A stretch of DNA of 64,000 nucleotides from Cladopsammia gracilis (lineage: Eukaryota; Cnidaria; Anthozoa; Scleractinia; Dendrophylliidae): NCBI GenBank assembly GCA_022457155.1, contig JAJGOT010000477.1, positions 62,001-126,000 of the forward strand, given 5' to 3'. The notes beneath the pieces were generated by a model. The model saw only the letters and a program-made list of their open reading frames with translations, made no database searches and had not been told where the DNA came from. This document shows, in pieces, positions 1 to 10,874 of this stretch (positions within the stretch are counted from its first letter, which is position 1; each line of letters begins with the position of its first letter). The translations under genes and the position numbers were made by a program.

Positions 1-770
1 AGGAGGCTAGCGCTTAGCAGGCTTTGCGACTTGCCGCCTTCGCATAATTTCTCGGTGCTAGTGAAAATGTTTGGTTTTCCGATCAGTAAAAAGTGGCAAG
101 TTGAGATGTCGCTAACGAAATCATTGGACAAGCACAGCTACTTTTGCAAAACCATTTTAACCGAAGGTGCACTGTGGAAAGAGCTGTGGAACAGCTAAAA
201 GAATTATTTCATCAAATTTGATCAAGAGCAGCGGCATAATAAACATTAACATTCATTCTACCTGATTCTACAGCAGCAAGCTCACGAAATTGTCAGAGAA
301 TTTCTTCGTCGAACTGAAGACCGTTTAAGCTCGCATGGATAAGCAACTGACATTACAACAAAACGGCTCCACAATAATTCGCCAAGCAGATAGACTCCAA
401 GTTCATAAGAAACAGAATATTTTAGGCAAAAGAAAACACTCTTTGAATTATTTAAGTTTTACCAGGCTGGTCAGAGCGAGAGCGTCTCCTTGCAAACAAA
501 TAATTCGCCTAATACATTCTTTCTGCTTGTCCTTCAAGGACTTGCGAATAAAATCTCGAAGAGACAAATTCGAAGCCGATGATAATTCACTTTCAACATT
601 CAACGCGACGGCCGCAATGATAAACTGGTGTTTTGGGCACATGCATGCTTCAGACCGGACGTCACAATTCTAACCCAGGTAACCAATCAGAATGCAGCTC
701 ATCGATTCTTTTGTTTTACGACCAATCAGAAAAAAAAAGTCCATATTCTGGCATATGACAAATGAAGTTA
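1..770. other. no supported gene
   Basis: Open frames here (the longest is 112 codons from 335) lack splice context, domains or a credible coding signature. I see no convincing gene and no clear repeat boundary. The stretch directly abuts the inverted-repeat element that begins at 771. Confidence 0.4.
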
Positions 771-1814
771 TCATGCCCTCTTCCCGTAAGAGATATTAGG
801 GATAATAGCAGGCGGTGTGCGTCACGACTTGCAATGCCCCATGGGTTAATTTGTGTAGCGGTTCATTTTCCCTTCGTCTCGACGGAGTGAGCATCTCCTA
901 CCTTTACGTTATTTAGCCTGAATTTAAATCTAGCGTCTTTTCTTTGGTAAAGTAATCAAATATACAAGTTTACAAACGCAAAACTACTTCGTAAAGGCCG
1001 GTTTTTCTTTTTCTCTGACACACTATTCTGATTTGAAGCGAAACATACAATCCGTTAATAAACCAGACAACCGGAAAGATCAAATTTACGTACGGGTCAA
1101 CGCCACGAAACCTAAATCACGCAAAGACCGCTCCACGTATTATACAGAACAAGCACTGCAAACGCCGACTAAAGAAGTCACTTTGAACATCAAAACCTAC
1201 GAAGGTTTGAATGTTTTCTTCCTTCAACTATAATTGAGGGAAAATAGGCCGAAAAAAGACCAAACAAGAAGATGATAAAGGACGCGCGTGACCGCCGCGT
1301 GGGCGCAGAAAATTATTGTTACTCACCAGGAGACCTAGGCGAGTTGGTGAACTTATCAATTTTGAACGGCTTCAACCAAGAAAACTAAAAGGGGTAGACC
1401 CGGGTAGACCCCGAAATTCTCAAAGAAGAAAGGCTAAATTAACTGTATGTCCCAAATTATGACGAAAAACAAACGTGTAAAGGAATGAGAAGTCTAAGAA
1501 AAGGTGTGAAAGTTCAGTTTACGATAATGTCGCAATTGAGCCGAGTAGGTTTACTTTGAGGTCAGCTAAGGCAGTCATTGTGCTCGAATGTAAGATTTAA
1601 TTGTAGCCATAACAAAGAAGGGATATTTCTCTTTAATTCTGCCTGAAAACATTTTCAATTAACATCGCTGAAATCCTTGAAAAGGAACAATTTTTTCAAC
1701 TCCACGCGCTGAAATAGCTTCTTGTTTGCCGCGAGGACTATTGTTTAAACAACGGCTTGCTATTGGTCAAATCTCGTGACGCACACCGCCTGGGATAATA
1801 GGGAGAGGGCATGA
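771..1814. mobile_element. terminal-inverted-repeat element, about 1.04 kb
   Basis: The left end reads TCATGCCCTCT and continues, after a short insertion, into a GGCGGTGTGCGTCACGA block near 812-828. The right end (1773-1814) carries the same two blocks in reverse complement. The arms are about 40 bases of shared sequence. The interior has a 66-codon open frame at 1033 with no recognisable domain. I cannot see a clear target-site duplication, so the superfamily is unknown. Non-autonomous DNA transposon is the simplest reading. Confidence 0.5.
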
Positions 1815-2498
1815 CCTCAGGCTAATCGACCGTTAGCAAGAATGGCATCGACCGTTAAAAAAAAATATGCTTATCAATGATCGCCGGGCTTCAAAATTTT
1901 CGCCCAAGTCGTTTCATTTGTCATTCTCTGCGCTAAATGGGGGAAAACCTTTGGATAACAAAGAAGGCAATTTCTATCCGCTAGCTCTTGACAGTTGGCT
2001 TTGAAATGGCTTTCTCGCCCTAATGCAGTCGACAAACTTCTTAATCGTAACACATTTTCCATGTAACTGAGGCATCTGACACAAGAGGCAGTTTTTGGAA
2101 TCGTCTAACAATCTTTATTATTACTGTATTATTAATACAATGCATGTCTCAATTTGTGCCTAAATTTTAAGTACCTTAACAAAAAATATTAAAAAATACC
2201 TGTAACACTTTCATTTAATTGCCCGTTGCAGTCCGGCAAACGTGTTAATCGAAACACATTTCCCATGTTACTGAGGCAATCTTATAAGTTCTTACAGTTT
2301 TATTAAAAAAATGTATGTAAAAATTTATACCTAAATTTACAAGCTATAGAAAGTCACAGTGCACGAATTTCAAACACAAATACATAAAAAAACCCGACAT
2401 TTTCTCTTAAAAAATATCAATGAAAAAAGCACTTAAGTCTTTCCAGACACTATTTAGCTGGTACTGGGTCCTTTTGTCTATGGAAAATAAACAAGATT

Positions 2499-2640
2499 TA
2501 GACTACGAGCAATTCCCCTTTCCAGCTTAGTCCGTCGAACGCGAAACGAAAAAACATCGGCCGCGTGGCCATTTTCCGCCTATGTTTTTTGTTTCTCGCT
2601 CGACGGACTAAGCTGGGAAAAAGGGACTGCTCGTAGTCTA
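2499..2640. mobile_element. fold-back MITE, family TAGACTACGAGCAG, copy 1
   Basis: The segment is a near-palindrome beginning TAGACTACGAGCA and ending with its reverse complement TGCTCGTAGTCTA. The arms continue through CAGCTTAGTCCGTCGA into a short centre. The same family occurs at 42074-42233, an orthologous copy inside the inverted duplication, and independently at 45011-45200. The 9 bases to the right (TAAATAATT) resemble the sequence left of the partner copy, consistent with a decayed 9-bp target duplication of the Mutator type. There is no coding capacity. Confidence 0.7.
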
Positions 2641-3371
2641 TAAATAATTTATTAAATGAGTTTTTGATTATAACAAAACAAGTTTACAGCTTAGATTCCA
2701 AGGAAAGATAATTGCTGAAGTTATTAAATTTCTATAAAGTAGAATATCGATAGTTCCAACTATTTTAAACAACCTTGAACCAAACACAGTTTCACTTGAC
2801 TCACGTCAATGCAGGCTTAAATGAGCAATGTCACCCATGTTTTAGGCACTTTAAAAACGAATATGAATCACTTGAGACTTTCTTCTCGATACCCTTAGAG
2901 CTCTTGGGTGGGGTGGGGGTGGCGGGGGGACTCCCATCAGTATAAAATGACGGGGATGCTCGTTGATACGCGTGGCTCAAATATATTTTTACACCTAAGA
3001 GGTAGCAATTTTAAACAACACAAGGCATATTCTGTTATATTTGTCGTCTCAATACCCTAAAAGGTACCGCGACAATTCTAACCGTGGTCATTTTAGATTT
3101 CAGCACCTAGTAAGTGGTACCACTCAACAAATTTTGGACCCCTCAAAGGTACGACAAACACCTCCGTCATTTTCATATCGGAGTCACCGCTAACCCGGCT
3201 CTTACAGCACGTTTTCGACAAAAGAACACTTGGTGAAATATTTAAGTGAATCAGTTTTTCCGCCAAAAAGTGCAAAACCTCCGTGACATTGCCTTTATAA
3301 ACCCTCAATAATTCAAATATCGATAAACTGTTTTGTTTTTCCCTTTAACATTTTGAGGTGTCAAGATTTAA

Positions 3372-3926
3372 CCCTCGGACATACACGCAAAACTTAGGTT
3401 TTTGTGATGTTGTAATATTTCAGAACTATTTTACATCTAATAGATAGCCCGCGGTATGCTCTACAAGATAAGGTAAATATTATGGGTTGGGGCGCTGTCG
3501 GGGGTCCGTGACGTCATCCAAAATGGCCGCCAAGGTGGGCGCCATCTTGGATTTTACTAAAAATTCAAATTTATCAGAAAAATGCGGAAATTGCAAATAT
3601 TGTCTGCTAGAGTTGCAAAATAACATACAATCAAACATTTTGATGCTTCTGGTAGCATTTTATATGTTTTTTTTTTGCTGAAAAAAGGTGAAAAACACGC
3701 TTTTTTCTTCAAAAATAGGTTGACCACATGTTACTTATGACGTCATATCTCGTTACCATAGCAACTGGTTGTCGCCAAGCTTTACCAAAATGTGTCTCAG
3801 GGATAAATGAACAGCTACTGAAAACGGTATGTGCTAATCTTAAATGGTCTTGAAAATATCGGAGAAAAAACTTAAAAAGTGGCAACCACCCCACCCCCCC
3901 CCCCGCCCCCCTTGTACGTCCGAGGG
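3372..3926. mobile_element. piggyBac-type MITE flanked by TTAA
   Basis: The ends are CCCTCGGACATAC on the left and, in reverse complement, CCCTCGGACGTAC on the right. Each is directly flanked by TTAA (3368-3371 and 3927-3930). A TTAA target duplication with CCC-starting termini is the hallmark of piggyBac elements. The paralogous segment near 40870-40885 reads through the same junction with a single TTAA and no insert, so it serves as an empty site. The element is 555 bp with no transposase. A C-rich tract lies just inside the right end. Confidence 0.8.
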
Positions 3927-4164
3927 TTAACTGCTAAACCACTTTCTGAAAAAACATCTCCTATCTGATAATGTGTCGACATTCAGTAGAGACAAGGTTC
4001 CATCACAAAGACGACTTAAACACATCTTAACATTATTAACGGTGTATTCATATGTCCAAGGTTTCCATAGTTTTACATCGCGCTTCTCTTTGAACAGGAA
4101 GTCATCGCTGGCATTGTCACATGACTGCCTCTGTGAAAGCAATGGATGGTTTGCATCTTGAATA

Positions 4165-4325
4165 AGAAATTAAAACTATTTGGTTTTGTTGCAGTAGTAG
4201 ATGAAGATATCGTTGTTGTTGTCTTGTATAGCTAGTTGTGCAGTGCAGTTCTATCGTTTAACCCCGTGGATTAAAATATAAGCTGGGACCATTCAAGTGA
4301 ATAGCGTCGTAATAGCGACCCGAAG
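4165..4325 (+). repeat. dispersed repeat shared with 26237-26390
   Basis: About 160 bases, including the TTTAACCCCGTGGATTAAAAT block and the GGGACCATTCAAGTGAATAG block, recur in reverse complement immediately after the LINE 3' end near 26240-26390. A partial relative of the GTTGTTGTCTTATACAGCTAGTTGTGCAGTGC block is also present near 5955. No boundaries or coding capacity are visible. It is probably the end of an unrecognised repeat family. Confidence 0.55.
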
Positions 4326-6024
4326 CTACAATAGATGGACCAATCAATTCGGTCAAAGTTACGGTCAAGAAACCTTGAAAATTTTACCCTTAAAAATAAA
4401 GGAAAATTTGGCCTAACTGCCGATCGGTACTTATAAACTTAAAAACTTCCCCCTTTCCTCCAACGACAAAAGGAACTGTATCGAAAGGTCAACAAGAAGA
4501 AATCAGCGTAAAAGGAACTAGGTCAAGAGTCAAGCTGGTTTGGCCTTTTTTTGTTCAAACATTGTTTAAAATACTTTCTCCAAAACGGAAAGACAATTTT
4601 AAGTTTTCATATTCTTGTAAACGTTGTAACCAGTTTCATGGACAATTTGGCTTCAAATTGTCTTGACAGCGGCCAGAAAACTGTTGTTCTAGATTGCGGA
4701 TTTTCGGGGAGAAAATATATGAGGCATAAAAGGGTTATGCAGATCTCTCTTGTGGTGTTGGTTATTGCGTTCGAGGTACGAGAACGCAACTCCTAATTTG
4801 TGTTGGGATTTCTGTGCATTATTGGGTTTCCTGTGCAACTGATAAGGGAGTTTTTTTCGAGATTGCTTTGGTTCGTCGTCGTCGTCAACACACATTTGCT
4901 TCGCTTTGAGGCGCTTGCTTACGTTTTGCCTCACTTTGACGAACTAACTCACGTGGCGAGATTGCTGACGGTCGTTCATCTCATCCTTGCTCACATTGTG
5001 TATTTCCATGTGCTTTTCGTGCGTCCTTCTGCTTTCGAAGCTTTTTTGCAGTTTTCACCGAACTACACGCTCACAACACGCTTAGTGTGTCCTAAAACAT
5101 ATAAAATATGCTAATCAGCGAGAACCAAATCATGGCGATGATTCTGCTGACACGAACGAGACTGAGCAAGAATAGGAGACATGTGTACCGCCGTGACATT
5201 CGGATGGCTTGACTGAGCTTGAATCGAACCATATTCAAGCCATCCCGTTCGAAAATTTATGGCCGGACACGAGCGAGATTCAAGCCAGGAAACGAGCAAG
5301 AATCAAGCGACGAATGTTTTTCTCACTTTGATGGAGATTATGCGGATGGATCGATGGAACGCTCGCTAAACCAAACGCGGCTTATTTATTCCCGGAGACA
5401 CTCCAAACTTTCTGTGATTTTTTAGCGCGGTGGAAAACTTGGAAATGAAGGCTGAGAGTTTGGAAAAGCTTAATCTTAATTTGGCGAGCGAAACTACAAA
5501 GAAAACGGAGAATTTGTAGAAGCGCATAGTCTGTTTTAAATAAATACTTGCGAATTTCGCTTTCGCCAGCGTGTTTTCAGGTTTCAAATTACCGCTTTGA
5601 CAAATTACCGCCAAGCACTTTTCTTTACCGACAACTACAACAAACTTCAAAGGATTTAATTTGTTTTTCTGCTACCAAACTTTCCCTACCGTCTTCATAC
5701 ACAGAGTAAATACAGGTTTCACTGTACACAATAACCCTTAATTTGACAATATGCCATAGACATATACATCTATCCCAATAACCAAAAAACAAAATCCCCC
5801 CCCCTTTCAACCGCCGAACGCACTACCCTAATCTCCGATTACTCCTAGTTATACTAAACAAAGTGAACAAGGTAGCTCTAGATCTAACAACGTTTCTAAG
5901 TCCTAGGATGGATCCCCAAATCAAGTGATAACAAGTGATTTTTTTTCAAGTGTTGTTGTTGTCTTATACAGCTAGTTGTGCAGTGCGGTTCATGAAAACA
6001 GGGTGGTCAGTGATTACGACCAGA
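4326..6024. other. intergenic; repeat fragments only
   Basis: No gene is supported. A block near 4680-4770 (TGTTGTTCTAGATTG onward) has a diverged second copy near 6725-6830, so part of this stretch is dispersed repeat. A short hairpin lies near 5201-5246 (GGATGGCTTGA paired with its complement). The 104-codon frame at 4800 is rich in hydrophobic residues but has no homologous copy or splice support that I can see. Confidence 0.4.
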
Positions 6025-6288
6025 CAGAAACCCATAAATTGGTTGAAACGTGTAACGCGCATTCACAGCTTCCGAATATTCATTGTTTTGCGTAGTACCA
6101 TATTTGGATACCCCTCGGTCCCTCGAGATTGGAAGCAAGTTGTTCTAGCGAATTGATTGATTAATAGTTTTATCTTGATTTTCGAAATATGGCTGTAACA
6201 ACTTCTTACTAGCAAATTGAATAATCGGAAGTTTGTTTTGTAGCGTACACGAGAAAGTTGCACGTTTAAACCCACTTATGGGTTTCTG
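6025..6288. mobile_element. MITE with CAGAAACCCATAA ends
   Basis: The left end starts CAGAAACCCATAA and the right end is the reverse complement, with roughly 30-40 bases of interrupted arm similarity on each side (the TTGGTTGAAACGTG region on the left). The element is 264 bp and non-coding. The target duplication is not clear, so the superfamily is left open. Confidence 0.55.
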
Positions 6289-6883
6289 TTAAGACCCTAA
6301 GCTAAATGTAGCGCGGTTCTTCGTACCGTTTGCGCCAACATATCACGCGAAGCGTTGAGGGAGTTACAACATACGGAGAAAAACATGCCAATTTTCGCTC
6401 CTTCATCGGTCGAGTATTGAGTCCGCGTTATGCAAGGGTCACCTGCGGACCCATAGAAATAGCGTGGGAAGAATGGGGGGTGGGGGGTGGGGAGTTGGAC
6501 TTAACGTGAGGGAGGGGGGAGGGGGGCGGGGGAGAAGGTTGGTTCATGTTTTAGCCTGTATTGAAATATTTGTTATATACGGCCTCTTACCATTTGGACG
6601 AAAATCTTAAGCACGACCATTCAAATGACCATAACTGATGAACAAGTTTCTTGTGTCATTTACAACAAAATAGGTTTTGGCTAATTATTTGTGAAATGGA
6701 AAAAAAAATCCTTACAAAGCGACATCTGTTGTTCTAGATTGAGGATTTTCGGCGAGAAAAAAATGAAGCCGAAAAGAATTAAGCACTGAGCTGATCATTC
6801 TTGTGATGTTGTTTATTATGTGTCCATCCATGGGTGAAATCCCAATTCAAATGATGGCGGAGCAATACTTTCCTTTGTTGCTG

Positions 6884-6889
6884 TTTATT
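6884..6889 (-). terminator. AATAAA polyadenylation signal of copy A
   Basis: An AATAAA hexamer on the minus strand lies about 60 bases after the stop codon of the secreted-protein gene copy A, a typical spacing for a 3' end signal. Confidence 0.55.
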
Positions 6890-6949
6890 ATTCCGTACAA
6901 GGTGTTTCTAACTTTTTGTATTTTTGATAGAAACGTGAAGTGCGAACAT

Positions 6950-8764
6950 TCAAATGGAAGCTCTCGCTATTGAGCAGTGCTTTTCTGAGTTGCAGTGTAT
7001 TTCTGACGGATTCTGTGGATGGAATCACGCTTAAATGGGTATTAATATGTTGTTATCCTCACCTCAAAGACTAGTCTAACTGAATTCGTCCCAGAGATGA
7101 CCCTCAGTGCATACGTATCTTCATTCTTCTCAGTGAGATTGAACTGAATGCACTTCTTTGTTCCAATGCTTCGAATCATAAATTCTGTGGAAACAAATGA
7201 GTGACATAGTATTGGATAAATTGATTAATTAACGCAATTTACAAATACTAAGAGACTGCTAAAAACAAATATCCCACCAACGAAATTAACATGCAAGAAT
7301 ACCCCTAACGATTTGATACTCTGCTTTATCATTGAAATGCTCAAGGAAATGCGCGCGGTATGATTGGTCAAACGGAGTACATTATTACTCGATAAAGCAC
7401 GCGCGAATTCTTGTCCCTTTGTGGTCGTTCTTATTTTATAAAAGAAATAAAGAAATTGTTCCTCGTGCATTGTTGAGTTATATATTAAGCACTTGGGAAT
7501 TTTTTAGAACACCCGAGAAGTGCGAGAATGGTTTGTTCTTTAACTCTCAGTGAACTCTAAGAATTTCGTTACCATAGCAAGGAACTGCTTCTGACGCGGT
7601 TTAGTTATTTATGCCAATCATATAATTGATCTTTTACACCCGATTGCACTCTTGTAGAACTGAAATCAACTTATATATATTAACTATGCCGTCTTTTAAG
7701 GGTCAGACAGAATAAAATCTAAATACCTTAACACCTTATATCTATATTTTCCTCTAAACACTTTTATATACTTAAATAAACGACTTTTTTTCTTTATTTC
7801 TTAAAATGCCGCCTAGTATTTAAATTGCACGTGGGGGGAAATCTCTGTTCCTTATAAACTCGGCTTCTCGGAGATTTCCCCGCCACAGTCAGTCTTCCCA
7901 GTAATGTACAAATTTTAAATTTAATGTTAGTTAACCTATTTATTATCGTTTTTATTCTGCTTGTAATTCATTGTGTGTGGCAAAATAATAAAAAGAAAAA
8001 GAAAAAAAAAAAAGAAAAAGAAGAAAAATTATGATTCATCAATCATCACTAACTCGTTTCATTCATGATTCCTTCCTTCCTTCCTTCCTTCCTTCCTTCC
8101 TTCCTTCCTTCCTTCCTTCCTTCATCCATTCATTCATCCATTGCGTTCATTCAGGCGTTTACATAAAACACATTAAAACTGCAATCTTATAGCTGAGAAT
8201 AGCACAAAGTATTACATTTTCAACTTACTCGTCAAGATATCGCTTCTGGAATTTCCATCGCACCTTGCTTCACATTGTGAGTTGTTAAGAGTACATTTGT
8301 CCATGTTTATCTTCATATAACGGTCACCATCGCAAGCTTTATCACGCAGAGAAGAAAGATGAACATTTTCGGATCCGGCTTCCAAAGCCAACAGCATTGC
8401 GACAACAGCCTACGAATAAAGATAAGAAAATGTTTTTTTTTTTTTTAACCTTAACTTGTTCTTATTAAGACAAATAGCAACATATCGTTATCTACTAAAG
8501 AGTTGACGTTTTTGAAGAGTTTGTTTAAATTGGAGTAATAGAACTGAATATGTGCTAGCAGTGCAAAACATTTATAAACTTAAAATGGAGTTTAGTAACA
8601 TAAAAAAAAAAATGGAGTATTCTTTTCGGTAAAGAACTTATCAATTTAAAGTTATTGAAAGTTTCAAAAAATTAGGACAGCTTATTTCAATTAAACTTCA
8701 ATGACTGAATAAAATTGTATCGATATTATTACTCTAACTACATACTCACTGCAAAATATTTCAT
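6950..8764 (-). CDS. intact secreted cysteine-containing protein, copy A (4 exons)
   Basis: I do not recognise the family. Coding exons on the minus strand are 8764-8750 (5 codons), 8409-8229, 7184-7063 and 7012-6950. All introns are GT-AG, and the phases (0, 1, 0) join into one 126-residue frame. Exon 1 plus the start of exon 2 gives MKYFAAVVAMLLALEAGS, a classic signal peptide, so the product is probably secreted. The mature part has 7 cysteines: four in exon 2 (including SQCEARCDG), one in exon 3 (KKC) and two in exon 4. Exon 3 ends in a conserved VRLVFE. Intron 3 is only 50 bp. A TATA box lies about 55-65 bases upstream of the start, and AATAAA follows the stop. Copies B (18400) and C (62559) are paralogues. 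Conservation of splice sites across the three copies is the main support. Function is unknown. Confidence 0.85.
8069..8122. repeat. (CCTT)n microsatellite
   Basis: About 13 uninterrupted CCTT units lie inside intron 2 of copy A, followed by degenerate CATTCATCCATT units. Confidence 0.95.
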
Positions 8765-8818
8765 CTTTGCTTTAGAAACAGAACCAATTTTTACTGAGTA
8801 ACTCGTTCACGATTTGGT

Positions 8819-8838
8819 CTTTATATACCATCTTTATA
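8819..8838 (-). promoter_or_regulatory. TATA box of copy A
   Basis: On the minus strand, GGTATATAAAG (8829-8819) sits about 55-65 bases upstream of the ATG at 8764, with a second TATAAAG just upstream (8838-8832). Copies B and C have TATAAATA at the equivalent position, which supports a real core promoter. Confidence 0.65.
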
Positions 8839-9215
8839 TGTATAGCATCAGGTGAAGTTTCGAAATATGTAAAATATTATAGGAATTTCGCTCAGGAATA
8901 TCAATGCAAGTGAAATCCGCACTTTTAGTTTATTCTGAAACTGAAGAGCACACTTCCGCTAACAATTTGTTTCCTAAGTTCCGTAACCTCAAAAATTGTT
9001 CAGTGATGAGTGTTTGTTTTTACAAACAAAAAGAATGCCAAACGGACTATACATTGTCTCGAGTGAATTCATAAGCAGATTATGGAAACTTTAAGATATA
9101 TTCTTTGTCGATTCGTGATAGATACTTAAATAGCGGCTAGCTGAATTTAATTTCACGCCGTTTACCTTAATACCGGAAGCACCGGCCTCCGTAATAAACA
9201 CACCTGTACTTAACT
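8839..9215 (-). repeat. 5' flank of copy A shared with copies B and C
   Basis: Reading the minus strand, this flank matches 17930-18300 and 62070-62450. Landmarks are GTGTGTTTATTACGGAGG, then CACGAAT(C/T)GACAAAGAATAT, then AACAATTTTTGAGGTTA. The duplicated unit therefore includes several hundred bases of upstream sequence and not just the exons. Confidence 0.7.
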
Positions 9216-10304
9216 TATTAGTAAAAATGCGCCAGTCACAGCTGTTGAAAACCAACCAATCACAGCAGAGCATCGTGCTTCATAAGGTGACGCGTTCTTG
9301 ATATCACTGTTTGTTTCCTTGGGTTTGGTTTTGTTTCGGCAAGCTTGACAACGAACCTGCGCGACTCCGAGGACTGTCGTAAAATATTTAGCTTTACCGT
9401 CTTCGACTAGATTAATATGCTCCATAGCGGTTACAGTGTGTTAAATTTGGAGGTTTTATTATGACTGAATTTACTGACTTGCTTGACAGGTCTGTAAATG
9501 TGGTTTGCAGAGGAATATTTCACGATGAACATTATTACTCGTGGCGAAGCACACGAGTTGTAAATCCGGCGTTGACTTTTCTTGTTTTTTTTTTTTTCGT
9601 GCCACATTAGCGCATGCAAATTTATGCACGCATATTTAAGTCTATATCGACGACTATATGGCTTTCGGCCATGAAATACATACCGTAAAATCTCTGTGTG
9701 TGTGTACTCGAGAAGCAAGATAAAGAACTACTGCGTACAACTGCACACTTTCAAGACAATTCAAGGCGTTCACGGATGGATAGGACCGTTTGATATTGTG
9801 TTCGCCGCTTATTCCTGTGGAATTTTTGCTCTGACAAGTTCTGTGTTTTATATATTAAACTTAGCGATCGAGCTCGCTCCGGGTCGAGCTTAAGTGTCAG
9901 CTACTGAATCTAGTGAATGCAGTATAGTCTTACTTTTAAACCCGTGTATACGTGAAAGCATGATGAACAGGTTATCGGCAAGGGTGTTTAAATAAAATTC
10001 ACGCTCTCACTCTCTCACTCACTCACTCACTCACTCACTCGCTCCTTCCATCACTGTAAACTTAGTGAGCAAATGCTTTGTTACGAACACGTTTCGTAAC
10101 AGGAATTTAACGTGAATCCAACGATAACAATAATTAATTTGATGTAAACGAATATAGACAACAATAAGCTTACAGATGTTTCGCATTTGGAGTTTTTAGT
10201 GCAACATCAAAATCGATCTAAAAGGATTTTGCAACCTAAACACGCGTTCTGATGCGTAACTAGCTTAAAAAAAATAAAATTGGTTCATAAGGAGTATGTG
10301 CTCT
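9216..10304. other. intergenic, CTCA microsatellite
   Basis: No gene is supported. A (CTCA)n tract lies at about 10004-10040. A short palindromic stretch containing CCAACCAATCACAGC lies near 9235-9265. The other open frames are short and look random. Confidence 0.45.
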
Positions 10305-10360
10305 TGGACAGCGCAGTGATTGAGTTTGTGGCTTAGTCCCGGACGGCCCGAGTTCGAATT
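10305..10360 (+). mobile_element. tRNA-derived SINE head (relic)
   Basis: The stretch has an A-box-like GCGCAGTGATTGAG near 10311 and a B-box-like GAGTTCGAAT at 10350, about 30 bases apart, followed by a T-rich tract. This order and spacing resemble the internal Pol III promoter of tRNA-derived SINEs. The remainder of a SINE body is not obvious, so it is probably a truncated relic. Confidence 0.4.
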
Positions 10361-10874
10361 TTTTTTTTCCTTTCTTTTTTTCTTTTTTCGAACTGGACAT
10401 TATGAAAGTGATGTACTTTTTTTTTCGTTCGTCAAAAATCCTTACGTTTAATTTAAAAAAATATATATATCGAGCTGTGTCAGTGTGAAGACGTAAGCTT
10501 ACGGCAATATTGCGTTACGCGTTAGCATTTCTTCTCGGGTTGGCTCTTAGGAGCCTTTGATTAGATATAATTTTACGCTTATGTTTCTCTGTAAAAGCAC
10601 TCAAATCACTTGGGAATCAATGCTGCAATGAATTAAAGGCGCCACGAGTTCAAGCTGTGTACAGCTTCTTGTTTAAAGAATAAAAGGCGTTACTGTTATG
10701 AATACAGCTATTGTTGTAAACGCATATCTGCAACAAAACAAACGATTTTATTATACATGAGTAGAAAAATGTTTCGAATGACAGTAGTTTGTTTGTGTGA
10801 CTTTGGTAGCAAAGCTTGAAAACACAAGTCTCGATTTTGTTATTTGCTACACGTGCCTTAAGCAGGCTTTGACA

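Larger units (their letters stand above)
2025..4160 (+). repeat. arm 1 of a large dispersed inverted duplication
   Basis: This segment recurs in reverse complement at about 40625-43700. Matching landmarks are the GTCGACAAACTTCTTAAT block near 2027 (partner near 43680), the block near 2700-2830 (partner near 41890-42060), the 3090-3300 block (partner near 40920-41170) and the 3975-4160 block (partner near 40630-40810). Arm 1 has one private insertion, the piggyBac-type element at 3372-3926. Arm 2 has private sequence around 42420-43330. The copies differ at many positions, so they are not recent. They could be two copies of one old transposon or a segmental duplication. Confidence 0.65.

Noticed and set aside
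4800..5114. 104-codon hydrophobic frame
   Set aside because: No signal peptide plus splice context, no conserved second copy in frame, and no recognisable domain.
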